From Bacillota bacterium (GTDB lineage Bacteria; Bacillota_I; Bacilli_A; Erysipelotrichales; Erysipelotrichaceae): DNA of 33,709 bases. Positions 1 to 9,085 of the stretch are shown here, in pieces. The translations under genes were made by a program, and so were the position numbers. Position 1 is the first letter of the stretch; the number at the start of each line of letters is the position of its first letter. A model generated the notes under the pieces. It saw only the letters and a list, made by a program, of their open reading frames with translations, was not told where the DNA came from and made no database searches. Location: positions 1 through 33,709 of the forward strand of contig JAJZTY010000006.1 of assembly GCA_021847325.1 (NCBI GenBank), written 5' to 3'.

Positions 1-1092
1 ATTCTTTTCATCTTTCTTCGCTGTACAAGGCATTATGCTCACAACAACCACATCTTTTGGATCTAAGAATTTTGTCTGTGCATAATATGATTTTAAGATT
101 GCGCCAAACATCATATGTGGGCTTTTACATGTAGATAAATGATTGAGAATTTCAGGGTATTCTTTTTCACAATAGTTTATCCAACCTGGACTACATGATG
201 TAATTAGAGGCAAGTCTTTTTGTTTACTTAAGCGTGATAATAATTCATTTCCTTCTTCAATGATTGTTAAGTCAGCCGCAAAATCAGTATCATAAACACG
301 ATCAAATCCAATTTGCTTAAGCGCTGAAACCATTTTTCCTGTAACTCGAGTTCCTATTGGCAAACCAAATTCTTCACCTAATGATGCTCTAACTGCAGGA
401 GCAGTTTGTACAATCACATGTTTGTATGGATCATTTAGAGCTTGAATGACATCATGAATCTCTTCTTTTTCACTCAATGCACCAACTGGACAGTTCAAGA
501 TACATTGTCCACATTGGATACAGTTTACCTGACTTAAACTTAAGTTCATTACAGGACCTACTTTAGTATTAAATCCACGATCCATAAAGTTTAATACACC
601 TAATCCTTGAACATTCTTACATGTATCAACACATCTTCCACACAAGATACATTTACTACTATCCCTTACTAATCCATTGGATAAATTATCGAAATGGATC
701 TCTGTCTTTGACTTCGTTTGGTCAACTTGACGTACATTAAGTTCTTGAGCTAAGCGTTGTAACTCACATTTTTGGTTTCGTATACACGATAAGCAATCTT
801 GACTGTGATTTGAAAGCAATAGCTCTAATGTCATTTTTCTCGAGCTAATTGCACGTTTAGAATGCGTAAATATTTTCATTCCTTCTTCAACTTTTTGAAC
901 ACAAGAAGGAATACAATTCTTCTTTCCTTCAACTTCTACAACACAAATACGACATGCGCCTTTTACTTCACATCCTTCTAAATGACAGAGTGTTGGAATG
1001 TTAATATGATTTTCTCGGCATGCTTCTAATATACTTAATCCTTCTTTAACTTGAATCGGTTTACGATTAATCTCACAATTTACATGTTTCAT
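1..1092 (-). CDS. hndD: [FeFe]-hydrogenase catalytic subunit, HndD/HydA type (C-terminal part lies beyond window start)
   Basis: Translated by eye from ATG at 1092: MKHVNCEINRKPIQVKEGLSILEACRENHINIPTLCHLEGCEVKGACRICVVEVEG..., a 2Fe-2S N-terminus, then 4Fe-4S motifs (CILCGRCVDTC, CIQCGQCILNCPVGAL) and H-cluster motifs (ITSCSPGWINYCEKEYPEI, VSIMPCTAKKDE). Not in the ORF track because it is partial. Confidence 0.93.
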   Translation of the reverse strand, partial: MKHVNCEINRKPIQVKEGLSILEACRENHINIPTLCHLEGCEVKGACRICVVEVEGKKNCIPSCVQKVEEGMKIFTHSKRAISSRKMTLELLLSNHSQDCLSCIRNQKCELQRLAQELNVRQVDQTKSKTEIHFDNLSNGLVRDSSKCILCGRCVDTCKNVQGLGVLNFMDRGFNTKVGPVMNLSLSQVNCIQCGQCILNCPVGALSEKEEIHDVIQALNDPYKHVIVQTAPAVRASLGEEFGLPIGTRVTGKMVSALKQIGFDRVYDTDFAADLTIIEEGNELLSRLSKQKDLPLITSCSPGWINYCEKEYPEILNHLSTCKSPHMMFGAILKSYYAQTKFLDPKDVVVVSIMPCTAKKDEKN

Positions 1093-1093
1093 A

Positions 1094-2869
1094 TTATGCC
1101 CTCACAATCGCATCAAACTTACAGTTTAGTACACATGCGCCACAACGAATGCATAATTCAGGATCAATCACAAATGGATCTTTTCCAACCGTTCCAGTGA
1201 TGGCATAGGTTGGACATCCACGTGCACAGATACCACATTTCTTACAAAGCTCTACTTTAATCGTGTAATCTAAGAGTGCTTTACATACTTTCGCATCACA
1301 TTTCTTATCTACAACATGTCGAATATACTCTTCTTTAAAATTATGATAGGTTGATAAAAATGGGTTAGATGCGGTTTGTCCAAGTCCACATAATGAGTTT
1401 TCTTTGATATAAACCGCCAATTCTTCCATTTCATCTAATAATTCCAATGTGCCATGACCTTCAGTAATCTGATTTAGCATTTCAAGTAATCGCTTTGTCC
1501 CAATACGGCATGGAGTACATTTCCCACAGGATTCATCAACAATAAAATCCATGTAGAATCGTGCCACATCGACCATGCAATTGTCTTCATCTAGAATAAT
1601 CATTCCACCTGAACCCATCATTGATCCAAGCTTAACGAGTTCATCAAATCCAACAGGTGTTTCTAAATTCGCACTTGTTATACATCCTCCACTTGGTCCA
1701 CCTGTTTGCATTGCCTTAAAACTCTTATTATTAGGACATCCTTTCCCTATATCATAAACAACTTCTTTTAAAGTAATTCCCATACCAACTTCTACTAATC
1801 CTGTTTGTTTTATTTTCCCACCTAATGCGAATACTTTTGTGCCAGGTGAAGTTTCAGTCCCAATACTTCTAAACCATTTATGTCCTTTTAAGATAATTGG
1901 CACAATATTAGCAAGTGTTTCTACATTATTTATAATGGTTGGTTTACCCCATACACCACTTACACTTGGATATGGTGGTCTTGGTTTTGGTGTTCCACGC
2001 TTGCCTTCAATTGATGCGATTAATGCGGTTTCTTCACCACAGACAAATGCTCCTGCGCCAAGTCTAATTTCAACATCAAAATTGAAATTATAACCAAGAA
2101 TATTTTTACCCAGTAAACCATAGTCCTTAGCTTGTTTAATCGCAATCTCTAATCGTTCAACCGCAACAGGATATTCAGCACGAATATAAATATATCCATG
2201 ATGTGCTCCAATCGCATACGCCGCAATCATCATCGCTTCTATAATTGAATGTGGATCACCTTCCAAAACAGATCGATCCATAAAAGCCCCTGGATCCCCC
2301 TCATCCGCATTACATATAACATACTTTTCTTTGGATTCAGAGGTTCTAGCCAATTGCCACTTCATTCCGGTTGAAAAGCCTCCACCACCTCGACCTCTTA
2401 AACCAGATGCGATAATCTCATCGATAACTTCTTGAGGTGTTTTTGTTGATAATACTTTAGCTATAGCTTGATATCCATCATACGCAATGTATTCATCGAT
2501 TGATTCAGGGTTTATTTTCCCACTATTACGTAAAACTATACGAGTTTGTTTATAGTAAAAACGATCATTATCCCATTGATCAAATTTTTCTTTTAATTCT
2601 GGTTTAATCTTCTTAAGCTCAAATTGTTCAATTTTATTATCTTTTAAGAGTTGAATTTCTACGAGTAATCGAATCAAATTTTCATTCATATTTTCGTAGT
2701 AAATTTGATCAGGATAAATCGCACAAATAGATTTCTCGCTCTCTTTTACACTATGACAATATACCTCTACAGCTTGATCACAATGATTTCGTTTAAGTAC
2801 ATTTTTTAATTGATTAACTAAAGATTGGTCCTCTTCTTTTAAGAGTAAATGGATTCTTCTAGCTTTCAT
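1094..2869 (-). CDS. hndC: NADH-binding NuoF-like hydrogenase subunit (HndC/HydB)
   Basis: ORF 1094..2911. Contains SGLRGRGGGGFSTGMKWQ (FMN/NADH site), ESCGKCTPCRIGT, and a C-terminal 2x[4Fe-4S] domain (CKKCGICARGCP, CIRCGACVLNCKFDAI). Start set at MKARRIHLL (2869), overlapping the end of hndB. Confidence 0.93.
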   Translation of the reverse strand: MKARRIHLLLKEEDQSLVNQLKNVLKRNHCDQAVEVYCHSVKESEKSICAIYPDQIYYENMNENLIRLLVEIQLLKDNKIEQFELKKIKPELKEKFDQWDNDRFYYKQTRIVLRNSGKINPESIDEYIAYDGYQAIAKVLSTKTPQEVIDEIIASGLRGRGGGGFSTGMKWQLARTSESKEKYVICNADEGDPGAFMDRSVLEGDPHSIIEAMMIAAYAIGAHHGYIYIRAEYPVAVERLEIAIKQAKDYGLLGKNILGYNFNFDVEIRLGAGAFVCGEETALIASIEGKRGTPKPRPPYPSVSGVWGKPTIINNVETLANIVPIILKGHKWFRSIGTETSPGTKVFALGGKIKQTGLVEVGMGITLKEVVYDIGKGCPNNKSFKAMQTGGPSGGCITSANLETPVGFDELVKLGSMMGSGGMIILDEDNCMVDVARFYMDFIVDESCGKCTPCRIGTKRLLEMLNQITEGHGTLELLDEMEELAVYIKENSLCGLGQTASNPFLSTYHNFKEEYIRHVVDKKCDAKVCKALLDYTIKVELCKKCGICARGCPTYAITGTVGKDPFVIDPELCIRCGACVLNCKFDAIVRA

Positions 2870-3236
2870 AGGTTTCTTTAACTCCATTGATGGTATATTG
2901 ATCCAATACAATGTTTTGTTTGATGTGTTGATGGAGTATTTCTTTCATAATCTGTTCATCAACATTGATATATACAGTATGTTGACCATTGCGATCAATG
3001 ACTTCTACCATAGGTTCCAAGATACACATACCAACACATCCAGTTGGACATATCTGGATAGGATAATGATATTCACGTTTCATTTCAGTTAAATAATCAA
3101 AAATAAGCTTTGCTCCAGCTGCCTTACCACATGTACCCATTCCAATGAGTATTCGATGAGTTTCTTCAGTATTAATCAAATTTATCTGATTAAGTGTATC
3201 TCTTTGAATTTGTTTAAGTGTTTCAAGATTGACCAT
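2859..3236 (-). CDS. hndB: Thioredoxin-like [2Fe-2S] hydrogenase subunit (HndB-like)
   Basis: ORF 2859..3245. GMGTCGKAAGA...CPTGCVGMCILEPMVEV Cys pattern; lies between hndA and hndC. Confidence 0.85.
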   Translation of the reverse strand: MVNLETLKQIQRDTLNQINLINTEETHRILIGMGTCGKAAGAKLIFDYLTEMKREYHYPIQICPTGCVGMCILEPMVEVIDRNGQHTVYINVDEQIMKEILHQHIKQNIVLDQYTINGVKETYES

Positions 3237-3738
3237 AGCTTTCACTTGCCTTTCTTTCTTCTTGATGTAAAATATCTCGAACTTTATACTCTAAGCTTGG
3301 GTTATTGACCGCATTCGCATAGACAACCCCATCTAGAACCGCAACCGGTGCTAGTCCACACGCACCTAAGCAACGAGTGCTATCCAGTGAAAATAATCCA
3401 TTTTCACTTGTACTATTTAACTTAGCACCTGTGAGCTCTTCAAACTTGACAATCAATGCTTGAGCTCCTTTTACATAACAAGCAGTTCCCATGCAAATAT
3501 TGAGAACGTGTTTGCCTTTTGGTTCGAGTGTAAACTGAGTATAAAAACTCACAACACTGTAGATTTCAGAAATTGGAACATCCAGTTCTGAAGACATTTC
3601 TTTCATTGCTTCAAAAGGAATGTATCCAAGTTCATTTTGAATTTCGTGTAAGATTAATTTGATTGGTCCATTATGGTGTTTATGCTCTTCAATGATTCGT
3701 TTAATTGTACCGAAACTACTGGCGTTTAGTTGGCTCAT
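3223..3738 (-). CDS. hndA: NuoE-like [2Fe-2S] hydrogenase subunit (HndA/HydC)
   Basis: YSVVSFYTQFTLEPKGKHVLNICMGTACYVKGA...CLGACGLAPVAVLDG, the NuoE/HndA signature. Confidence 0.92.
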   Translation of the reverse strand: MSQLNASSFGTIKRIIEEHKHHNGPIKLILHEIQNELGYIPFEAMKEMSSELDVPISEIYSVVSFYTQFTLEPKGKHVLNICMGTACYVKGAQALIVKFEELTGAKLNSTSENGLFSLDSTRCLGACGLAPVAVLDGVVYANAVNNPSLEYKVRDILHQEERKASESYGQS

Positions 3739-3754
3739 AAACTCTCCTATTATC

Positions 3755-3772
3755 TTGTTAATTTATTAACAA
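3755..3772. promoter_or_regulatory. Rex-type operator 1 (TTGTTAATTTATTAACAA)
   Basis: Exact match to the TTGTTAA-N4-TTAACAA Rex operator form, between hndA and the divergent GGDEF gene. Confidence 0.82.
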
Positions 3773-3799
3773 TTACCGCTGATATGAGTATATCATATC

Positions 3800-3817
3800 T
3801 TGTTAATAAATTAACAA
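3800..3817. promoter_or_regulatory. Rex-type operator 2 (TTGTTAATAAATTAACAA; extended CTTG...CAAG 3799-3818)
   Basis: Second exact TTGTTAA-N4-TTAACAA, 45 bp from the first. Confidence 0.82.
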
Positions 3818-3900
3818 GTATTTCTATAACTTTATGTAAAATTATTTTATCAATTAATCGAATAAGTGCTATGATAAAAAAGATTAAAAAAGGAGTCGCC

Positions 3901-6129
3901 ATGGAAGATACTAGGATTATCAATAATGAAATCTTAAGAATTGACGAAATTTGTCAAAAAGTTAAACAAATTTTAAGTCAAAATCCAGAGGATGCCCTTT
4001 CACTTGCTCAAGAGAGTTATCATGCTTCTTTACAAATTGATTACACCAAAGGTATATGTGTTAGCCAATATCAAATGGGCTTAGCTTATTGGCGATTGGG
4101 TCAACTCCTTGAAGCATTAGATTATTTACATGAAGCAGATCAGCTAACAAAAGAAGTTGAAGGTACGTTGATTGAAGTTGAGATTTTAAATGCTTTGGGA
4201 AATGTTTACCTTGATTTACAGGTGTATGATTCTGCGTATACCTATTATCAAATTGGTTTACAGTTAGCTATTTCAAAAAATCAAGATTACATGAAATCTT
4301 CGATTTTAAGTAATATTGGTGAGATTTATCGAGAATTAAATGATTATGATTCTGCAATTGAACTTTATCTGATGAGTCTATCTGGGTTAGATAAAGAAGA
4401 GGATATATATCGTAGAATCTATCCCCTTTCAAATATTGCGGCTGTTTACTTAGCACAACGTGAATTTACTAAAGCTGAGGAATATGCAAATCTATCACTT
4501 GAGTTATCTCGTCAATGTCGTGACCGAATTGTAGAATCGGTAAGCTTAAAGTATTTAGGTGTAATTGCACGTGAAAATCACCAATTTGAGAAGGCGGTTA
4601 ATCTACTTCATCAAAGTTTAAGTATTTACAGTGAAACGAAAGAGATATTATTGTCGACAGAAGTATTATTTGAATTACACCAAGTTTATCGTGATCAAAA
4701 TGATATTAATCAAGCTTTAATCTATTTAAATGAAGTTATCTTAAATGCGGAACAAATCAACGCAGATCATATTCTTGCTCAAGCATATAAACGTCTAATT
4801 AAGGACCATGAAAGTCTAGGTAATATACAGAATTCCCTTTTCTTTGCGAATAAATACATTGAAACCGTTGATAAATTAGAGAAGACTAAAATAGCTCAAC
4901 GATTAAGTGGTATAAATCTGCAGAAACAAGCAGAAATTGCTTACCAAGAACGTGAAGCTTACTTTAGATTGTCTCAAGAGCTTGATGAAAAAGCCAAGTT
5001 GATTGAAAAAAATAATGAAGATTTAGATAAAGCTTATCAAAGCGCTAAAGCGATTAGTAAAATTGGTCGAAGTTTAACTGTACAAACGGATTTAGAAGAA
5101 ATCTATGATCTTGTTTATCAAAATGTGACAGTACTAATGGAATCAAGTACGTTTGGTATCGGTATGTACGATCAAGAAAGAGATTCGATCGAATATAAAT
5201 ATTTGATTGTCGATGGTGAGAGAATACAGAATTATTTCATTCCGTTATCGAATCACAATAGCTTAGCCGTAAAGTGTTATATAAATTCTAAGAGTTTCTT
5301 CTTTAATCGCAGAGATGAAATTGAACAATATTTGAACGCAAATATCAATGTTCGTATCGGTCAATTAATGGAATCCATCATGTTTGTCCCACTAACAATT
5401 GAAGAAAAGTGCATTGGAATTATTACCGTACAAAATCATGATCAAGATATTTATTCATCTCAGAGTGTTGAGACCTTAGAAACTCTTTCAGCTTATCTGG
5501 CAATAGCGATTCGTAACGCGCAGAAATCAGAAGCACTAAAAAATGAAATTGAGAAAAGAGAAGTTGTCCAACAAGAACTCAAAAAACTAAATAAAGAACT
5601 CTCTGATTTATCAGAAATCGACGGTTTAACTGGAATCGCTAATCGTAGACATTTTGATGAATTCTTTGAACATGAGTTTAGACATGCGGTTCGATATAAA
5701 ACACCTATCAGTTTAATGATGTTAGATATTGATTTCTTCAAAGAATACAATGATCATTATGGTCATTTAAATGGGGATAAGATTATTATTAAAATTGCGG
5801 AGATTATCAAAAAATATGCAAAACGTAGTAATGATCTTGCCGTACGATTTGGTGGAGATGAGTATATCGTATTATTAAGCGATGCGACCGAAGAATTTTG
5901 TCAAGCAGTTGCGTTTAATATTCAAGAAGAGTTAAAACAACTCAATCTTGTGCATGATTTTAGCTCTATTGTCCCTCGAATAACGTTAAGTATCGGGATA
6001 GCGAGTATTAATCCTGAAAGGGATACAGATCCAATGCGTCTATTAGAGTATGCGGATCATGCATTATATCAATCTAAAGAGAATGGACGTAATCGAATTA
6101 GTATTTATAAAAACAGCTCAGGTCATTAG
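3901..6129 (+). CDS. TPR-GAF-GGDEF diguanylate cyclase (cytosolic)
   Basis: ORF 3730..6129; likely start is MEDTRIINNE at 3901 behind aaaaaaGGAGtcgcc. TPR repeats, GAF-like region, C-terminal GGDEF (RFGGDEYIVLL) with RSND I-site five residues upstream. Confidence 0.88.
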   Translation: MEDTRIINNEILRIDEICQKVKQILSQNPEDALSLAQESYHASLQIDYTKGICVSQYQMGLAYWRLGQLLEALDYLHEADQLTKEVEGTLIEVEILNALGNVYLDLQVYDSAYTYYQIGLQLAISKNQDYMKSSILSNIGEIYRELNDYDSAIELYLMSLSGLDKEEDIYRRIYPLSNIAAVYLAQREFTKAEEYANLSLELSRQCRDRIVESVSLKYLGVIARENHQFEKAVNLLHQSLSIYSETKEILLSTEVLFELHQVYRDQNDINQALIYLNEVILNAEQINADHILAQAYKRLIKDHESLGNIQNSLFFANKYIETVDKLEKTKIAQRLSGINLQKQAEIAYQEREAYFRLSQELDEKAKLIEKNNEDLDKAYQSAKAISKIGRSLTVQTDLEEIYDLVYQNVTVLMESSTFGIGMYDQERDSIEYKYLIVDGERIQNYFIPLSNHNSLAVKCYINSKSFFFNRRDEIEQYLNANINVRIGQLMESIMFVPLTIEEKCIGIITVQNHDQDIYSSQSVETLETLSAYLAIAIRNAQKSEALKNEIEKREVVQQELKKLNKELSDLSEIDGLTGIANRRHFDEFFEHEFRHAVRYKTPISLMMLDIDFFKEYNDHYGHLNGDKIIIKIAEIIKKYAKRSNDLAVRFGGDEYIVLLSDATEEFCQAVAFNIQEELKQLNLVHDFSSIVPRITLSIGIASINPERDTDPMRLLEYADHALYQSKENGRNRISIYKNSSGH

Positions 6130-6138
6130 ACTTGAGCT
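6115..6138. terminator. Bidirectional hairpin spanning both convergent stop codons
   Basis: AGCTCAGGTC-ATTA-GACTTGAGCT inverted repeat with one G/T position, followed by TTTTCTTT on + and a T-rich run on -. Confidence 0.7.
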
Positions 6139-6551
6139 TTTCTTTGGCAATCTTCGCAGATACCTATAATTTCTAAACTATGTGATATGACTTTAAAGTT
6201 TTTTGATTCTTCGATTGAATCAATAATTGAATGCATCGGACAGTTCTCAATAGGTACCATTTTATGACACATCTGGCAGATTAAATAGTGTTGATGATGT
6301 GGTGTATGCAGTTGAATAAGTGTCGCATTATTTATACTACTATAGGTCTTCTCAACAATATGATGATCATAGAGACTATCCACGATTCGATATACTGTTG
6401 ATAAATTCATAGGATGCTTATTTTGTTTCAGTTTTTCTACAATTTGATCAATGGTCATCGGATAATCTTCTTTTTGTAAGAGATTGATTAAAGCTTCACG
6501 TTGTCTTGAATATTTTAGTTGGTTAATCGCTAATAATTCTTTTGCCTTCAT
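6126..6551 (-). CDS. zur: Fur-family metalloregulator, probable Zur
   Basis: Winged helix (TIDQIVEKLKQNKHPMNLSTVYRIVDSLYDHHIVEK) plus HTPHHQHYLICQMCHK and CEDCQ motifs; adjacent to znuBCA. Confidence 0.85.
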   Translation of the reverse strand: MKAKELLAINQLKYSRQREALINLLQKEDYPMTIDQIVEKLKQNKHPMNLSTVYRIVDSLYDHHIVEKTYSSINNATLIQLHTPHHQHYLICQMCHKMVPIENCPMHSIIDSIEESKNFKVISHSLEIIGICEDCQRKAQV

Positions 6552-6552
6552 A

Positions 6553-7374
6553 TTAACCCTCTTTTCTCACAATAGATAACCATGAAGATAATACAAAGAT
6601 TATCGCATTGATTAATACAATACTTGAACCTGTTGGTAAATCAAAGCTTATTGAAACGAATAGACCTAAAACAACACTAAAGCTTGAAATAATAACAGCC
6701 CAAATAATAGTAGATTTAAAGCTATTGGATAATCGTAGTGCACTTACTGTAGGAAAGATAATAAGACTTGAGATTAACATTGTCCCAACTACTCGAATCC
6801 CTAAAACAATCGTAATCGATGTAAGAAATGAAATTATTTGGTTTAATCGTTTTGTTTTACGTCCACTGACTTTTGCATAATCCATATCATATGTCATTGC
6901 GAATAAATCTTGATAAAAATATAAAACGGTACACACGATAATCAATGATAGAATCATTGATAAATAGACATCCATTTCAGAAATAATCAAAATACTACCA
7001 AATAGATAACTGTATAAATCAACACTGAATCCATTGGATAATGAAGATATCATAACCCCTATCGCAACTGCAGTAGAAGATATCAATCCGATTGCCGCAT
7101 CACCACCGATTCTGTTTTCTTCACTTAATTTTAGAATCAATAACGAGGATAAACTAACAATTGGGATTGATAATATAAGTGGAGACTGATTGAAAAGTAA
7201 TGCGAGGGCAACTGTCGCAAACGAAACATGAGCTAATCCATCCCCAATCATGGAGTATTTTCTTAATACAAGAAAAATACCTAAAAATGAACTACTAATC
7301 GAAATAAGTAATCCAACGATTAAAGCTCGTTGCATAAAAGTATATGAAAATAGATTAAATATGGATGTGATGTT
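6553..7374 (-). CDS. znuB: Zinc/metal ABC transporter permease (ZnuB-like)
   Basis: ORF 6553..7419; hydrophobic ABC-3 family permease (FLGIFLVLRKYSMIGDGLAHVSFATVALALL). Start inferred in the MNITSIFNLF region (about 7377). Confidence 0.9.
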   Translation of the reverse strand, partial: NITSIFNLFSYTFMQRALIVGLLISISSSFLGIFLVLRKYSMIGDGLAHVSFATVALALLFNQSPLILSIPIVSLSSLLILKLSEENRIGGDAAIGLISSTAVAIGVMISSLSNGFSVDLYSYLFGSILIISEMDVYLSMILSLIIVCTVLYFYQDLFAMTYDMDYAKVSGRKTKRLNQIISFLTSITIVLGIRVVGTMLISSLIIFPTVSALRLSNSFKSTIIWAVIISSFSVVLGLFVSISFDLPTGSSIVLINAIIFVLSSWLSIVRKEG

Positions 7375-8101
7375 CATGATTTTCCACCTGACATAATGCG
7401 GCTGTTGCTTGAGGGCCAATTTGAGCCATTAACTCTTCTGATTGACAGAGTTGCGTACTTAATCCATAGAAAACAACTTTTTGATCAAGATAAAGAATAT
7501 GTGTTGCATATAAACTTACTGAACTTAAATCATGTGATATTAATATGATACTAACCTTTTCTTCTTGGTGTAATTTTTTTATAAGTTGATAAAACTCTTC
7601 TCGAATGGCAGGATCCAACGCAGAGGTAGGTTCATCTAGTATAAGTAATTTAGGTTTATTGATTAAAGCACGTGCAAGATAAACACGTTGTTGTTGACCA
7701 CCTGATAAATAACCTATACGTTTTTTTAATAGTGTTTCTATCCCTAACTTTTTACTTAGTTCAATTATTTCTTTATTGGCATCTATTTTTTTTAACGCTT
7801 CACGATTTAAACCAGTCATTATGATTTCATATACAGATGCTGGAAAATGTTTATCATGATTGAAACTCTTTTGTGGTAAATACCCAATTTGATTACGGGA
7901 GAAATTAGGCGAGAAAACAAATTCACCACTACTTGTTTCTATAAGTCCTAATAGCGCTCTCATTAATGTAGTTTTACCGGATCCATTTGGTCCAACGATG
8001 GCACAGTAATCATTTTCATCAATTGAGAAATTTATCTTATCTAAGGCAACCATTTTCCCAAAATGAACACTTACATCTTTTGATTCGATTAATTTACTCA
8101 T
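7355..8101 (-). CDS. znuC: Zinc/metal ABC transporter ATPase (ZnuC-like)
   Basis: Walker A GPNGSGKTT, signature YLSGGQQQRV, Walker B LLILDEPTSALD. Confidence 0.93.
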   Translation of the reverse strand: MSKLIESKDVSVHFGKMVALDKINFSIDENDYCAIVGPNGSGKTTLMRALLGLIETSSGEFVFSPNFSRNQIGYLPQKSFNHDKHFPASVYEIIMTGLNREALKKIDANKEIIELSKKLGIETLLKKRIGYLSGGQQQRVYLARALINKPKLLILDEPTSALDPAIREEFYQLIKKLHQEEKVSIILISHDLSSVSLYATHILYLDQKVVFYGLSTQLCQSEELMAQIGPQATAALCQVENHEHHIHI

Positions 8102-9017
8102 AGTTTAAAGCCACCTTTAACTTCTCAATATTAGATCTCATAACATCAAAGTATGTTAATCCTTGTGCCATTTCTTCTAGACTTAGATTATGTGCACCAT
8201 GTAATACCTCAATATTCGCACCCGTTTGTTCAGAGATTGTACGAGCTATCTTTGGATCGACAAGTTCTTCATAAAATATGACTTTTATTTGATTCTCTTG
8301 CATTACATTGATTAATTCTGCTAGAGAACTTACACTCGGTTCTGCATCAGGCGAATACCCCGTATACGGAGATAAGATTTCTATATTAAATCGATTTGAT
8401 AAATAGCCAAACGCAAAATGACCCCCATAAATAATTTTATTAAGCTTCACACGATTAAATAGATCAATAAACTCTTGATCCAATTTATCCAATTCAGATA
8501 AATAGATATTCGCATTCGCTTGATAAAAATCCGCATTCTCTGGATCCATTTCAATTAAACCAGCCGTGATATTTTCTGCCATAATTTTAGCATTTAGTGG
8601 ATCCAACCAAAAATGAGGATCATATTCTTCATCATGATCTTCTTCATCACTATGTTCCTCTTCTAAATGTGTGATTAATTCAACACCATTTGAAGAATTC
8701 ACAACAATCGGACCTTGATCATTTAATTCTGTAAATAAATTACTAATCCATGTTTCCATGATGTCACTGGTATAAACAAATAAATCCGATTCATTTATAC
8801 GAATAATTGTGTTTGGTGTTGGTTCATATGAGTGAGGTTCCACCCCTGCTGGTAATAAAAGTTCTAAATTTACTTTATCCTTTGCGATGGCTCTCACCAT
8901 ATCGTATTGAGGAAATAATGTCACAATAACATTTGGTTTATCAGATTCAGCTTCTATATTTGAACATCCACTTAATAGAATTAAAGTTAATAAAATTGTT
9001 ATAATCGTTTTCTTCAT
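8094..9017 (-). CDS. znuA: Zinc ABC transporter substrate-binding lipoprotein (ZnuA-like)
   Basis: Lipobox LILLSGC, His/Asp/Glu-rich loop (HLEEEHSDEEDHDEEYDPHFWLDP). Start at MKKTII (9017); the upstream ATG belongs to the GGAG Shine-Dalgarno. Confidence 0.93.
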   Translation of the reverse strand: MKKTIITILLTLILLSGCSNIEAESDKPNVIVTLFPQYDMVRAIAKDKVNLELLLPAGVEPHSYEPTPNTIIRINESDLFVYTSDIMETWISNLFTELNDQGPIVVNSSNGVELITHLEEEHSDEEDHDEEYDPHFWLDPLNAKIMAENITAGLIEMDPENADFYQANANIYLSELDKLDQEFIDLFNRVKLNKIIYGGHFAFGYLSNRFNIEILSPYTGYSPDAEPSVSSLAELINVMQENQIKVIFYEELVDPKIARTISEQTGANIEVLHGAHNLSLEEMAQGLTYFDVMRSNIEKLKVALNYE

Positions 9018-9037
9018 AATATTCTCCATTCAATGTG

Positions 9038-9066
9038 ATTATAATCAACACAATAAAAATATGCAA
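9038..9066 (-). promoter_or_regulatory. znuA promoter (-35 TTGCAT, 17 bp spacer, -10 TATAAT)
   Basis: Reverse strand TTGCAT-ATTTTTATTGTGTTGAT-TATAAT, upstream of the znuA SD. Confidence 0.72.
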
Positions 9067-9085
9067 ATGATTTGCATTTGCATAT
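9059..9085. promoter_or_regulatory. Fur/Zur-family operator
   Basis: TGCAAAT-G-ATTTGCA perfect 7-1-7 repeat (9062-9076) nested in ATATGCAAATG-N5-CATTTGCATAT (9059-9085), overlapping the -35. Confidence 0.75.

Noticed and set aside
1575-2093. Plus-strand ORFs 1575..1757 and 1839..2093
   Set aside because: Shadow ORFs opposite the well-supported hndC coding frame; no recognisable domains or SD.
2898-3092. Plus-strand ORF opposite hndB
   Set aside because: Antisense shadow ORF without motif support.
3730-3900. N-terminal extension of the 799-aa ORF (MAHKLSYYLVNLLTITADMS...)
   Set aside because: It would translate through the two Rex operators and the hnd promoter region; the SD-preceded ATG at 3901 is the better start.
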